Under the pieces are notes generated by a model. The model did not search any database and had not been told where the DNA came from. It was given only the letters and a program-made list of their open reading frames with translations. This document shows, piece after piece, positions 16,539 through 26,397 of a stretch of 53,116 nucleotides of DNA. The position numbers were made by a program, and so were the translations under genes. The DNA comes from an uncultured Alphaproteobacteria bacterium (GTDB lineage Bacteria; Pseudomonadota; Alphaproteobacteria; Rs-D84), in contig CANBCI010000003.1 in assembly GCA_947367055.1 (NCBI GenBank), forward strand, positions 225,508 through 278,623, written 5' to 3'. The first letter of the stretch is position 1, and the number at the start of each line of letters is the position of its first letter.

Positions 16539-17852
16539 TTACCAGGACATGCTTTTATATGTTTTTTTACTGGTCGTGTCGCCAAACATGTCGCGTTGTT
16601 TCTTGGTCAATGTTTCGTATTGATCATTGGAAATCACGCGCAGCACGAACCCGTCTTCATCACGCTGGCTTAACACCGGCAAAATACGCTGTTCCGAAAC
16701 ACCGGTGTCACGCAACACCTGTTCCACGATTGCTAAACGGCGCGCCGCCAATTTGCGTGCATCCGCGTTGCGCGTTGCCGCCTGCGGAATTGAAACCTGG
16801 ATTGCGCGTTTTGGATTGCTGACCACGATAGAGGCATATTCGCTTAACAAATTATAATTGTCACGCGACAACGCCGCATCATCATCACGAAATCTGATTT
16901 TTATTTCCAACGGACGAATACCCGCCGATTCAGACAAATCACGTCGGGCGGTAAATCCCTCGACCGAAGAGGTCATATCGCTGGCGACATCAAAACGGTC
17001 GTCTATCTGGAATGTGGACAGATGCTTGTTTTCCGACAGGAATGTTTTGCGAAACGCCTTGCGCAGTTCGGTCGGCGACATAGAATTCATATCATCGCGT
17101 GTCGCCGCAATCCGTGGCGATGCATTTTTTTCCACGGTGCGCACGACAACATCCGGCGCCATTGGAACAACCATGCGCGACAACTGCACCGGCGATGCAT
17201 CGCCCGCATTGTCCGTGGCGGATGATTTTGCACGCACGGCGGCAATCGAATCGATGCGGGCGGGCGCTGTCTCCGCAATGCTTTGTGACCGTGACGTGCG
17301 TGTTGGTGCACGCACACTTTCATCGGCGCGCCGCTGCAATTCAACCAATTTTGAAATTTGTGAATCCAAATCGGTTGCACGTGTGCGCAATTCATTTATC
17401 GACGCATCACTTTCCGCCGCCGCAAAGGCAGAGTTTATATCCTCCTCCGGCAATTCGGCATCGGAACGGAACACGGAAAACTCATCGGGCGTCGGTATGC
17501 GCAAATTTGTATCGGATTTCGCCCATAAATCCGCACTCGGGCGGCGCGGCGTCAAAACATCGGTTAATGCAATTATTTCATCACCGTTTGCAACCGTTTT
17601 TGCGGGCGCAGTCGCCTTTTTCGCGGCACGTGCAACAACCTTCTTTTCCGGTGCCTTTACGGGTTCTGCGACATCAATGTTTGATGTTGTATCAGCCTTT
17701 GCAATTTGTTTTGGTGCCTGAACAATTTCTTCGCCGAATGCGGCACGGGCCGAAACACTGCCCGCCGCCAGATTTACCACCGGCAAACGCGTACCGGCCG
17801 ATGCCGGCAATGCAAATAACAGGGCAAATACAGATACCGAAATCCGTCGCAT
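16539..17852 (-). CDS. Exported protein with C-terminal OmpA-like domain
   Basis: 437 residues from ATG 17852 (AAAGGAAAG upstream). A signal peptide (ISVSVFALLFALPASAG) is followed by a long Ala/Lys/Arg/Ser-rich linker to about residue 290. The C-terminal part (EIKIRFRDDDAALSRDNYNLLSEYA, IQVSIPQAA, ARKLAARRLAIVEQVLRDTG) follows the OmpA/MotB peptidoglycan-binding pattern, with LAARRL in place of LS-x-x-RA. Its position after murG in the envelope operon fits a wall-anchoring role. Confidence 0.7.
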   Translation of the reverse strand: MRRISVSVFALLFALPASAGTRLPVVNLAAGSVSARAAFGEEIVQAPKQIAKADTTSNIDVAEPVKAPEKKVVARAAKKATAPAKTVANGDEIIALTDVLTPRRPSADLWAKSDTNLRIPTPDEFSVFRSDAELPEEDINSAFAAAESDASINELRTRATDLDSQISKLVELQRRADESVRAPTRTSRSQSIAETAPARIDSIAAVRAKSSATDNAGDASPVQLSRMVVPMAPDVVVRTVEKNASPRIAATRDDMNSMSPTELRKAFRKTFLSENKHLSTFQIDDRFDVASDMTSSVEGFTARRDLSESAGIRPLEIKIRFRDDDAALSRDNYNLLSEYASIVVSNPKRAIQVSIPQAATRNADARKLAARRLAIVEQVLRDTGVSEQRILPVLSQRDEDGFVLRVISNDQYETLTKKQRDMFGDTTSKKTYKSMSW

Positions 17853-17921
17853 AATCTTTCCTTTCACAACAATCATAGAACAAATCACGAAAGTCGCGCA
17901 AGCGGAAAAATAAGACAGATA

Positions 17922-18968
17922 TCATTTTGTTACTTCATCGGCAATCAACTGAACCGCATTGTTCGGCACCAAAGCCTTTTGCGCCATTTTTGCCAAACGC
18001 GACGGGTTATCAAATAAATCGGTCAATGTCGCCGCCAGCCACTTGGCCGTAAAGGCGGACTGCTTTACCGCAAACCCGCCGCCCAGTTTTTCAAAACTAG
18101 ACGCATTGGCCGCCTGGTCCGGATTTATACCCAGCGGCACCAATATCGCCGGGCGCCCGATCGTTTCCAGTTCAACAACCGTGCTGGCGCCACTGCGGCC
18201 GATAACCAAATCCGCATCCACAATCGCCGACGCCATATCGTGAATAAAAGACAAAACATTGGCACGAATTTTATTGTCTGCATAAAATTTGCGCAGGCGC
18301 GCCACATTTTCGGGACGCGTTTGGTGCATCACAAAAATCTTTTTGTTTTTCATCTGCACTATTGCGGCGGGTACAACATCGTCTAAAATTTGCGCCCCCA
18401 GCGATCCGCCTGTCACCAACAAATTTGCCCCGCCCGGCATTTTGGCCCCGGCATGCGCCAATATTTCACTCCGCACCGGCAGCCCCGTGTACACCACGCG
18501 CACATGCGATTCCCGGGGAATTCCGGCGACGGTCGGGAAACTGGTCATCAATGTCCGAACCCAGCGCATCGTGAACTTGTTCGCGCGGCCAATTGCCGCA
18601 TTTTGTTCATGCAGAAATGTCGGAACACGCCACAAATGCGCGGCAAACACCGCCGGCACCGACGCATAACCACCGAACGCGACCACGCGATCCGGACGCA
18701 ACACCATGAAACGCAATGTCAACGCCATTGCCGAAACAGAAATCTTAAACAGTGCCCAGATTTGACGAAGCCGGCTTTTCGCGCCAACGCCCGACGCCCA
18801 GATACGCACCATTGCGGCACCGTTCGGACGCGACGTGGCAACCATGTCGCGCACCCGCCCGTCGCATGAAATCGTCACGCGATGCCCGCGTTTTACCAGT
18901 TCCGCCGCCACACTTAATGCCGGGAAAACGTGCCCGCCGGTTCCACCTGTTGCAATCCATATTTTCAT
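17922..18968 (-). CDS. murG: UDP-GlcNAc:lipid I N-acetylglucosaminyltransferase
   Basis: 348 residues. MurG adds GlcNAc to lipid I on the inner face of the membrane to give lipid II. The glycine-rich loop ATGGTGGHVFPALSVA opens the N-domain; FGGYASVPAVFAA and FLHEQNAAIGRANK follow; the C-domain has LLVTGGSLGAQILDD and the UDP-GlcNAc site IGRSGASTVVELETIGRPAILVPL. GGGG sits upstream. It follows ftsW by 16 nt. Confidence 0.96.
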   Translation of the reverse strand: MKIWIATGGTGGHVFPALSVAAELVKRGHRVTISCDGRVRDMVATSRPNGAAMVRIWASGVGAKSRLRQIWALFKISVSAMALTLRFMVLRPDRVVAFGGYASVPAVFAAHLWRVPTFLHEQNAAIGRANKFTMRWVRTLMTSFPTVAGIPRESHVRVVYTGLPVRSEILAHAGAKMPGGANLLVTGGSLGAQILDDVVPAAIVQMKNKKIFVMHQTRPENVARLRKFYADNKIRANVLSFIHDMASAIVDADLVIGRSGASTVVELETIGRPAILVPLGINPDQAANASSFEKLGGGFAVKQSAFTAKWLAATLTDLFDNPSRLAKMAQKALVPNNAVQLIADEVTK

Positions 18969-18984
18969 ATCAGCCCCTTTTTAA

Positions 18985-20124
18985 TTATTTCCATTTGTCT
19001 TCGCGGACAATCGCCAACACCATTCCGAACAACAGACAAAACGATACAAACGAACTGCCCCCGTATGAAATCAGCGGCAGCGTCATTCCCTTTGGCGCGA
19101 ACAGATGCAATGTCGACATAAGATTTATGCAAACCTGGGTCCCGAACAGGGCCGCCGCACCACCCGCGGCGTAAAACACAAAATTGTCGCGCGCAGACAA
19201 TGCGTCCGTCACCAAGCGCTTCAGCACATACAGCAACAGCCCCAACAACACACACGCCATTATCGCACCCAAATCTTCGGCAATGGCCGCAAATATAAAA
19301 TCGGTATGGGCATCGGGCAATGACTGCTTTACAAACGCGTCGTCACCACTGCCGAGCAGTCCCCCATGCTGAATTGACTGAATGGACTGCGTCACCTGGA
19401 ATGTGTCGCCGGTACCGGTCGCCCATGAAACAATTCGGTTATGAAAATGCGGGAATGTAAAGAACAGCAACACCCCCAGCCCCGACAATCCGCAAAGAAT
19501 AATCGGAATCACAAACAGCGGCAAACCTGCCATAAAAAACATACCGGACACCACCGCAAAATACAATATAGCCGTTCCGATATCGGGATGACGCAAAATT
19601 ATGAAAAACGCGGGCAAAAACACCGCCAGATACGACCACCACGAAATCCATGACAGGCGCCACGCATCGCGCGACATGAAAATATTGCCACTATATTTCT
19701 CGCGCATTTTGGCCAGGAACCACGCAGTCAGCATTACAAATCCAGGCTTCATAATATCCGCGGGCATGACATTAAACCCGCCGATATGGACAAAGCGCGC
19801 AGACCCGTTTATCACATGCGGCGCCACAACCGTCGTCAGCAGCAGGCCAAGCCCCAGCAGAACATTCGGCACCGACAACCCCAGCACCCATTTTTTGTTC
19901 AGCATGCTGACCCCGAACAGCGATGTTATTCCAACCAAATAAAACGGCAACATTTTTACGGCGAACGTGTACCATTCCCAGCCCTTGCGTTCGGCCGAAA
20001 CACTGCCCGCCGACACCATAAAGAACATGCCGATAACAATCAGTACCAGCAACGCCCCCAGCAATCGCCGATCTATTTCAAAATACCAACTGGTCAGTTT
20101 GCTTTCTTCTGTTCGTCTTAACAT
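18985..20124 (-). CDS. ftsW: Septal SEDS peptidoglycan polymerase FtsW
   Basis: 379 residues, about 10 TM helices. FtsW polymerises lipid II at the division site with a class B PBP. Motifs are HVINGSARFVHIG, the periplasmic loop SLPDAHTDFIFAAIAEDLG and the late PKGMTLPLISYGGSS, all SEDS hallmarks. The position between mraY and murG identifies FtsW rather than RodA. murD, which commonly sits between mraY and ftsW, is absent: only 9 nt separate the mraY stop from this start. Confidence 0.93.
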   Translation of the reverse strand: MLRRTEESKLTSWYFEIDRRLLGALLVLIVIGMFFMVSAGSVSAERKGWEWYTFAVKMLPFYLVGITSLFGVSMLNKKWVLGLSVPNVLLGLGLLLTTVVAPHVINGSARFVHIGGFNVMPADIMKPGFVMLTAWFLAKMREKYSGNIFMSRDAWRLSWISWWSYLAVFLPAFFIILRHPDIGTAILYFAVVSGMFFMAGLPLFVIPIILCGLSGLGVLLFFTFPHFHNRIVSWATGTGDTFQVTQSIQSIQHGGLLGSGDDAFVKQSLPDAHTDFIFAAIAEDLGAIMACVLLGLLLYVLKRLVTDALSARDNFVFYAAGGAAALFGTQVCINLMSTLHLFAPKGMTLPLISYGGSSFVSFCLLFGMVLAIVREDKWK

Positions 20125-20133
20125 TTTGTTTCA

Positions 20134-21222
20134 TCACGCAAATTTCAGCAGTATCAGCGCCAGCCCCGCAAACAATATCGATATTATAAAAAAGCGATCC
20201 ACTATCTTGGTTTCGGCCCAGCCATACTCTTCAAAATGATGATGCAACGGCGCCCGCAGGAATATGCGCCGCCCCGTGCCGGTGATACGACGCGTTGCCT
20301 TGAAAAACATGGTTTGCATGAACGACGACAACAGTATCAACACCATCATGCCCGCGGCAATTCCCATGATTATTTCCGATTTCAACAGCATTGCAACCGT
20401 TCCCATAAAACCGCCCAAGGCCAGTGACCCCACATCCCCCATAAATATTGACGCCGGTTTTGCGTTATACCATAAAAATCCCAATACCGCGCCGAATGCC
20501 GCGCCCAGGGGCGCATACAGGCCGCTTGCCGTCGGCAGGAACATAACCGTATCCATAAACCCGATACGCGTCGCACCATACAGCGCCACCACCAGCACCA
20601 CCAACACCGGCATATATAATTTTGCCAGCATGCCGTCCAACCCGTCGGTAATGTTCGTTGCGTTTGCAGAACCGCATATTACAAAATACGCAAAAACATA
20701 GTACAGCAACCCCAACGGCAAAATTATGCCAAACGGCAACGCCAGTGACAATTCCGCAATATACGGCGGCATTGTCCAGTTCACCAAGTACGCCAAAATG
20801 ACAACAAATATACCCTCTATAATCAGGCGTGCCCGCGCCGACAAACCGTTTGACGCCTTTTTAGATTGGCTTTTAACCTTCTTGTAATCATCCGCAAACC
20901 CCAGGGCCCCGAACATCACCAGCGCTAAAATCGCAATCCAGCCTGTTGGATTTGCCAATGGCATAAACAGCACGGACGCAATCAAAATCGCGGCAAGAAC
21001 CAATATTCCGCCCATGGTCGGCGTGCCGGACTTCTGACGATGTGTCACGGGGACATTTTCACTGATTGGCTGACCTTTCTTCTGTATGCTGCGCATTGCG
21101 CGGATAAACGGTCGACCAAACAACAGCACGATTAAAAACGCCACCCCGAACGCGGCCGCAAATTGCGCCCAACCACTTGCAAAATATACCGCACCACGCG
21201 ACAAGAAATAATCAGTCAGCAT
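20134..21222 (-). CDS. mraY: Phospho-N-acetylmuramoyl-pentapeptide transferase
   Basis: 362 residues, about 10 TM helices. MraY transfers phospho-MurNAc-pentapeptide from UDP to undecaprenyl phosphate, forming lipid I. The sequence shows SGTPTMGG, the FADDYKKVKSQSKKASNGL segment with the catalytic DD, GSANATNITDGLDGM and APLHHHFEEYGW. AAGGAGA precedes the ATG, an unusually good ribosome-binding site for this window. A gap of about 55 nt separates it from the MliC-like gene. Confidence 0.96.
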   Translation of the reverse strand: MLTDYFLSRGAVYFASGWAQFAAAFGVAFLIVLLFGRPFIRAMRSIQKKGQPISENVPVTHRQKSGTPTMGGILVLAAILIASVLFMPLANPTGWIAILALVMFGALGFADDYKKVKSQSKKASNGLSARARLIIEGIFVVILAYLVNWTMPPYIAELSLALPFGIILPLGLLYYVFAYFVICGSANATNITDGLDGMLAKLYMPVLVVLVVALYGATRIGFMDTVMFLPTASGLYAPLGAAFGAVLGFLWYNAKPASIFMGDVGSLALGGFMGTVAMLLKSEIIMGIAAGMMVLILLSSFMQTMFFKATRRITGTGRRIFLRAPLHHHFEEYGWAETKIVDRFFIISILFAGLALILLKFA

Positions 21223-21277
21223 AAAAAATCTCCTTGCTTCACTGATATTTTATCACAAAGAAAACTGAAAATAAACC

Positions 21278-21586
21278 TTATTTAGCGACGCACGAAATCA
21301 TCATGTCTTGGTCAATCAGCATTGTCCAATCATTGCCCTTGTTCCACAGCGTCACATCGGTATCGTTCAAAACACCGTCAAACTTTGCGCCGGACGCCGC
21401 CACAACATTTACCAATTCAACCGTATCACCATTTATGTTTGCATTTATTTTATCGCCGTCATCGGAAAAGGTGATTTCAACCGTATAATCGCCACATTGG
21501 CGAACAATGACGGACGAATCGTCGCTTTTTTTATCGCATGCACAAATTGCTGCGGCACAAAACACAAATAACAACGTTTTTTTCAT
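21278..21586 (-). CDS. MliC-like lipoprotein (c-type lysozyme inhibitor family)
   Basis: 102 residues. A lipoprotein signal peptide ends AAAICAC, with Cys near residue 17 as the lipidated residue. The mature part has QCGDYTVEITFSDDGDKI and ASGAKFDGVLNDTDVTLWNKGNDWTML, matching the S-G-x-x-Y/F ... W-N-K-G core of MliC/PliC inhibitors. Such proteins protect the wall from host lysozyme. It sits between pbp1A and mraY in a wall-synthesis operon, with GGGGG upstream of the start. Confidence 0.75.
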   Translation of the reverse strand: MKKTLLFVFCAAAICACDKKSDDSSVIVRQCGDYTVEITFSDDGDKINANINGDTVELVNVVAASGAKFDGVLNDTDVTLWNKGNDWTMLIDQDMMISCVAK

Positions 21587-21597
21587 AATTTTCCCCC

Positions 21598-23637
21598 TTA
21601 AAATACACCACCAACAACCGGCGCGGTGGAATTACCCGCCTTTTTCGGTGCCGGATTTGGCGATTGACCGGGCTTGAACGCCTCAATTATTATTTGTCCG
21701 TCGGGGTCGGCGGATGCGGCCGCACCACTGCGGCGGTTAACCCGAACAAATGTCATGCCGTCGGGCACCGCAAACGGCTGGTTCTTTTCATCCTTTAACA
21801 CGGTTTTCATAAAATCTGCAAAAACACGTGCGGCCATATGACTGCCCGCGCCGCGGCCCAATGGTTTCGGTGTATCAAACCCCAGGTAAACACCCGCTAT
21901 GACATTCTGGGAAAAACCGACAAACCATATATCCTTTACATCGTTTGTCGTACCGGTTTTACCCGCAATGGTGTGCCCCGCGACACGCGCTTGCTTTCCG
22001 GTGCCGCGTTCAACCGCACCCTGTAATATGGATACGATTTGATACAGGCTCTGCGGGTCCGACAAGGGTTCCGATTCCGCGACCTTTTCAGGCGGCAATA
22101 AATCCTCGCTCCATTCAATAATTTCAGGCGACGTGCCACCGATTACACGACCATATCTATCCTCGATATAATCAACCAGTTTCGGTTCAATCACGCGCCC
22201 GCCGTTTACAAACGCCGAATACCCCAACACCAAGCGTTCCAGCGTCGTTTCACCCGACCCCAGCGCCAGTGACAAATTCAGGTTTTTCATATCCTTTGGA
22301 TATACGCCGAAACGTTGCGCCGCCTCAATCGCGGGGGCAACCCCTATTTGCTCAACCATACGCACCGCCGGCACGTTTCGTGATGTTTCAAGCGCCAACC
22401 GCAGCGGCACATCCCCCAAGAATTTTTTGTCGTAATTTTCCGGCTTCCACATTGTATCGTCTTCGCGCCACCCGACAATTGGCGCGTCAAGCAATAATGC
22501 CTCGGGCGAGATGCCCCGTTCCAATGCAGCCAAATACACAAACGGCTTTATCGTGGAACCAATCTGGCGCAGCGCCTGGGTTGCGCGGTTAAACGAACTT
22601 TCTGAAAACGCACGACCGCCCGTCATTGCCAAAATGCGCCCCGTATGCGGATTCATTGCGATAATCGCACCCTGTAATTTTTCCGTGCGTCCTTCGTTAT
22701 ATTTATCCAATTCGCGCGCCAAGGCCGCCGCGGCCGCCCGTTGATATTCTGGGACAATCGTCGTTTTTATGTACAGCCCCTGGTTATAGAGTGTTTCACG
22801 CCCAAGCGTATTTAACAACTGGCGACGCACGTCTTCGGCAAAGTACTGAAAATCTTCGGCCATCTGGGCGGTGAACCCACTGTTGATATTTAATTCTTCG
22901 GCAAATGCGGCGTCCGCCTCGGCCTGGGTGATAAAGCCCTCGGCAACCATACGGCGCAAAACATAATTGCGTCGTTCAACCGCGCGACTGCGGTTATTGG
23001 GCGCCTTTGGCAGGGACGCCAAAAACGCACATTCCGCCAAAGTCAATTCGGACACGGGCTTGTTAAAATACATCAACGCCGCCGAACCCACACCATACGC
23101 GCGCGCACCCAAAAATATCTGGTTTAAGTAAAGCGTCATTATATGCTGCTTGGAAAAAGTGCGTTCCAGGCGCATGGCCAATATCGCCTCTTTTATCTTG
23201 CGCGAAATGGTTCGTTCCGGTGTCAGGAAAAAGTTTTTCGCCACCTGCTGGGTAATGGTGGATGCGCCAGAAAAACTGGTCTTGAAACCGATCAGGCGCA
23301 ACGCGTTTGACGCGGCGGCGCGAACAATGCCCTGGATATCAATTCCGGGATGCGTCCAGAAATTCTGATCCTCGGCTGCGATAAAGGCGTTGACCAATTG
23401 CGGCGGCATATCGTCAAAGTCAATAAACACGCGCCGTTCTTCGGCGTATTCAATCAGCAGTGACCCGTCCGACGCATACAGGCGCGTCGCAACCGGCGGC
23501 GCATATGTCGCCAATTTTTTGTAATCGGGCAAATCGTTCCCATAAATCAGAACCAGCACCGCCAACGCCGCAACCGCCGCCGTCAGGCACCAAAACATTA
23601 TATTTAAGAATTTACGCAAAAACTTTTTGAATTTCAT
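21598..23637 (-). CDS. Class A penicillin-binding protein 1A
   Basis: 679 residues. It is bifunctional: glycan-chain polymerisation and peptide cross-linking in the periplasm. One N-terminal TM helix (NIMFWCLTAAVAALAVLVLIYG) precedes the GT51 domain with Glu89 in IAAEDQNFWTHPGID, STITQQVAKNF and KIKEAILAMRLE. The transpeptidase has S361-x-x-K364 (GSTIKPF), SRN and K560-T-G (GKTGTTND). The length is about 100 residues below many PBP1A proteins, mainly in the linker. The promoter predicts a 2-nt leader. Confidence 0.94.
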   Translation of the reverse strand: MKFKKFLRKFLNIMFWCLTAAVAALAVLVLIYGNDLPDYKKLATYAPPVATRLYASDGSLLIEYAEERRVFIDFDDMPPQLVNAFIAAEDQNFWTHPGIDIQGIVRAAASNALRLIGFKTSFSGASTITQQVAKNFFLTPERTISRKIKEAILAMRLERTFSKQHIMTLYLNQIFLGARAYGVGSAALMYFNKPVSELTLAECAFLASLPKAPNNRSRAVERRNYVLRRMVAEGFITQAEADAAFAEELNINSGFTAQMAEDFQYFAEDVRRQLLNTLGRETLYNQGLYIKTTIVPEYQRAAAAALARELDKYNEGRTEKLQGAIIAMNPHTGRILAMTGGRAFSESSFNRATQALRQIGSTIKPFVYLAALERGISPEALLLDAPIVGWREDDTMWKPENYDKKFLGDVPLRLALETSRNVPAVRMVEQIGVAPAIEAAQRFGVYPKDMKNLNLSLALGSGETTLERLVLGYSAFVNGGRVIEPKLVDYIEDRYGRVIGGTSPEIIEWSEDLLPPEKVAESEPLSDPQSLYQIVSILQGAVERGTGKQARVAGHTIAGKTGTTNDVKDIWFVGFSQNVIAGVYLGFDTPKPLGRGAGSHMAARVFADFMKTVLKDEKNQPFAVPDGMTFVRVNRRSGAAASADPDGQIIIEAFKPGQSPNPAPKKAGNSTAPVVGGVF

Positions 23638-23645
23638 AATTTGGG

Positions 23646-23674
23646 ATTTTAGGATATTTGATTTGCGTTTGCAA
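23646..23674 (-). promoter_or_regulatory. pbp1A promoter with near-leaderless start
   Basis: Minus strand TTGCAA (23674-23669), 17-nt spacer, TAAAAT (23651-23646). Predicted +1 at about 23639, two nt before the ATG at 23637. No Shine-Dalgarno fits. Confidence 0.6.
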
Positions 23675-23706
23675 GTTTTGTTATGAAAGAAAACATCAAT
23701 TTAATG

Positions 23707-23736
23707 TTGCGTCAACAAAGAATATATTCATATAAT
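23707..23736 (+). promoter_or_regulatory. comEC promoter with leaderless start
   Basis: TTGCGT (23707-23712), 18-nt spacer, TATAAT (23731-23736). Counting the last T as -7 puts +1 at 23743; the ATG begins at 23742. Confidence 0.6.
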
Positions 23737-23741
23737 TTCGT

Positions 23742-25679
23742 ATGCGTGATTTTTTGAAAAATCAGTTTCAAAACGTATTCCTGTGGGCCCCGTTTTTAAT
23801 GGCGTTTGGCGCCGCGCTTTACTTTGGTCTGGACTTTGAACCATGGGTTCCATGCGCCCCACTGGCGGCCGCGGTGATGCTGGTGCCATGTTTGCTGCGG
23901 CGCACGCCGAACCCGGTGCGCGCACCATGCCTGTTTGTGTTCGGCTTTTTATATGCGGCCGCATTCACCCAGATATTCGCGACCCCGCAGATTTCCCGCA
24001 ATATGCGCGATATTGAAATTTCCGGTCGGGTTCATGCGATTGATTTTGGCCCCGAAAAATCCAGAATTTATGTAGACGCCGAAAATCTGAACCCGAATTC
24101 TGCGGGGAAAATGATTGTACGTCTGTCAGTAGAGAACGACGCACCGGAAATTTCTGTGGGCGACAGGGTTCACGCCCATGGCGCACTGTTTCGACCGGCG
24201 GGTGCATACGCACCGGGAACATTTGACTTTGCACGTTGGGCGTACTTTAACGGACTGACCGCAACAGGATATGCATCCGACATTGAAATCACATCAAATG
24301 CGAATGCGGGTACGCTAGCCACGCTGCGTTCATATTTGCACAAATCGGTGGATTCATTTCTGGCGGACGGGCTGGTCCTGGGGTACAGGCAATCCGTTCC
24401 AGAGGCAGATGCAGAAACATGGATTGCGTCGGGCATCGGTCATGTTTGGTCAATCAGCGGCTTTCACATGACATTGGTATCCGGATGGTTGTTCGCGATA
24501 TTTTATTTGATATTCCGTTGCATACCCTTTATAACGCGACGCGTGCCGGCACGAATACCGGCAATGATTCTGGCCCTTGGTGGATTGGTTTTATACCTGT
24601 TTTTATCCGGCACAAATATTGCCACCGTGCGCGCATTTATAATGACCGCGCTGGTATTTGCGGCGGTTATTCTGGGGCGCGACGCAATTTCAATGCGCAA
24701 CATATGCATGGCTTTTCTGGCGGTGTTCCTCTTAAACCCGCACTATGTAATGCAGGCCGGATTTCAACTGTCATTTTCCGCAGTGTTCGGCCTGGTCTGG
24801 TTTTGGGGAACGGTCAAGCCCAAAATGCCGGGCAATAAAATACTAAAAGTAATTTATTCGGCGGTGGCAACATCGCTTGTCGCGACAATTTTCACATTGC
24901 CGTTCGTCGCCGTGCATTTCTATGCAATGCCGGTGTACGGACTGCTGGGGAACCTGGTGCTGCTGCCGATATTTTCCTTTGTTATAATGCCGCTGGTAAT
25001 GCTGGGCATTGTGTTTTCCCTTATCGGGATTCGGTTGCCGATTGATATTGCACACACGGCATATGATTTGACACTGATGCTGGCGAACAAAATTGCGGGG
25101 TTGCCGTTTGCATCACTGCAGATGCCACATATATCAAATATGGCCCTGATGATTATAATCATCGGATTTGTGTGCCTGATACTGGTGCGGTGGGGCCGCC
25201 TGCGGACAAACATTTTGATATTCTGTGCGTTTGAATTTCTTGGGCTGGTTATAATTGGTTTGACACCGCGTCCGGTTTTCTTTGCGTCGCCGGACCATGA
25301 ACTGGTCGCATTCCGCGACGGCGACAAATTGGAATTTAACAAATCACGGGCGTCAAATCACTTTTTCGCGTTTGACACATGGAAACAAATATCACGCATT
25401 GGGGCCGATACACCGAACATTCGGCGCAAGCATAACAAGGGTCTCTATATTTTTCAGACCAAGAACTTTCGCCTGGCATATATTCAAAAGTTTGTGCCGC
25501 TGCAAAAAAATATTTCAAAACTGTGCCGGGATGACAGGATAGATTACATCGTATCTTATTTTGACGTAAGGTCGGCGCACTGTGACGGCAAGATTTTGCG
25601 CGGCGGCGTTTTGGTTTACCCGTCTGGCCGTGTCAGGCACATTCCGCATTTGCGGCCGTGGCATAATCCGCGCCGATAA
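23742..25679 (+). CDS. comEC: ComEC/Rec2-family DNA-uptake channel
   Basis: 645 residues. An N-terminal DUF4131-type domain (two TM, then beta-rich to about 190) leads into the competence domain with GIGHVWSISGFHMTLVSGW (the H-x-x-A/S-I-S-G-x-H-x motif), FLSGTNIATVRAFIMT and the QAGFQLSFSAVFGLV segment. The C-terminal region lacks an H-x-H-x-D-H metallo-beta-lactamase motif, as in many alphaproteobacteria. It carries single-stranded DNA across the inner membrane. Its last 47 nt overlap truA on the opposite strand. Confidence 0.92.
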   Translation: MRDFLKNQFQNVFLWAPFLMAFGAALYFGLDFEPWVPCAPLAAAVMLVPCLLRRTPNPVRAPCLFVFGFLYAAAFTQIFATPQISRNMRDIEISGRVHAIDFGPEKSRIYVDAENLNPNSAGKMIVRLSVENDAPEISVGDRVHAHGALFRPAGAYAPGTFDFARWAYFNGLTATGYASDIEITSNANAGTLATLRSYLHKSVDSFLADGLVLGYRQSVPEADAETWIASGIGHVWSISGFHMTLVSGWLFAIFYLIFRCIPFITRRVPARIPAMILALGGLVLYLFLSGTNIATVRAFIMTALVFAAVILGRDAISMRNICMAFLAVFLLNPHYVMQAGFQLSFSAVFGLVWFWGTVKPKMPGNKILKVIYSAVATSLVATIFTLPFVAVHFYAMPVYGLLGNLVLLPIFSFVIMPLVMLGIVFSLIGIRLPIDIAHTAYDLTLMLANKIAGLPFASLQMPHISNMALMIIIIGFVCLILVRWGRLRTNILIFCAFEFLGLVIIGLTPRPVFFASPDHELVAFRDGDKLEFNKSRASNHFFAFDTWKQISRIGADTPNIRRKHNKGLYIFQTKNFRLAYIQKFVPLQKNISKLCRDDRIDYIVSYFDVRSAHCDGKILRGGVLVYPSGRVRHIPHLRPWHNPRR

Positions 25680-26391
25680 AGTACAGGCCAGACGCCGGTG
25701 CGGTGGGGCCGGCCGCGCTGCGTGCATGCGCCGCAAAAATTTCATCAATATCATACGGCTTGCCCAGTCCAATTTCAACCAGGGTTCCAACCATATTCCG
25801 CACCTGGTGATGCAGAAATGACTGTGCGGCAAAGTCAAAAAATATCTTGTCGCCGTAATTGGAAATGCAACATGAATCCAGTGTTTTTACGGGGCTTTTC
25901 GCCTGGCACTGGGTGGCGCGAAAACTGGTAAAGTCATGATGTCCGACCAATTTTGCGGCGGCCCGGCGCATTGCGTCAACATCCAGCGGCCGCGGCACCC
26001 ACCACACACGGTCTTTTTCCAAAACGGGCGCCGCACGGCGGTTTAACACGATATAACGATAATGACGCCCCCGGCAATCAAAACGCGCATGAAATTCGGG
26101 CGACACAATTTCACATTCCAGCACAACCACCGGTTTGCCGGTCAAATAAAAATTCATGGCCCGCATAACGGTGTCACTTGCCGCCTCATCCGCCAAATCA
26201 AAATGCGCCACCATATGCGTTGCATGAACGCCCGCGTCCGTGCGGCCGGCCGCGACAACATCCGGGCGCACGCCACAAAACGCAAAAATTGCATCCTTCA
26301 ACAAGGACTGCACAGACGGACCCTGGCGGTTTTCCTGCCACCCGATTAGGTTCGTGCCATCATATTCAAGAATTATTTTATACCGTGTCAT
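25633..26391 (-). CDS. truA: tRNA pseudouridine(38-40) synthase
   Basis: 252 residues. TruA isomerises uridines 38-40 of the anticodon stem. Motifs: EYDGTNLIGWQ, AGRTDAGVHA with catalytic Asp52, and RFDCRGRHYRYIVLNR. The late FLHHQVRNMVGTL is intact. It starts 6 nt after fmt and ends inside comEC on the other strand. Confidence 0.95.
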   Translation of the reverse strand: MTRYKIILEYDGTNLIGWQENRQGPSVQSLLKDAIFAFCGVRPDVVAAGRTDAGVHATHMVAHFDLADEAASDTVMRAMNFYLTGKPVVVLECEIVSPEFHARFDCRGRHYRYIVLNRRAAPVLEKDRVWWVPRPLDVDAMRRAAAKLVGHHDFTSFRATQCQAKSPVKTLDSCCISNYGDKIFFDFAAQSFLHHQVRNMVGTLVEIGLGKPYDIDEIFAAHARSAAGPTAPASGLYFIGADYATAANAECA

Positions 26392-26397
26392 ATGTAA

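Noticed and set aside
16858-17721. 287-codon open frame antisense to the OmpA-like gene
   Set aside because: The sense frame has a signal peptide, Shine-Dalgarno and domain match; the antisense frame has biased Ser/Arg/Ala composition only.
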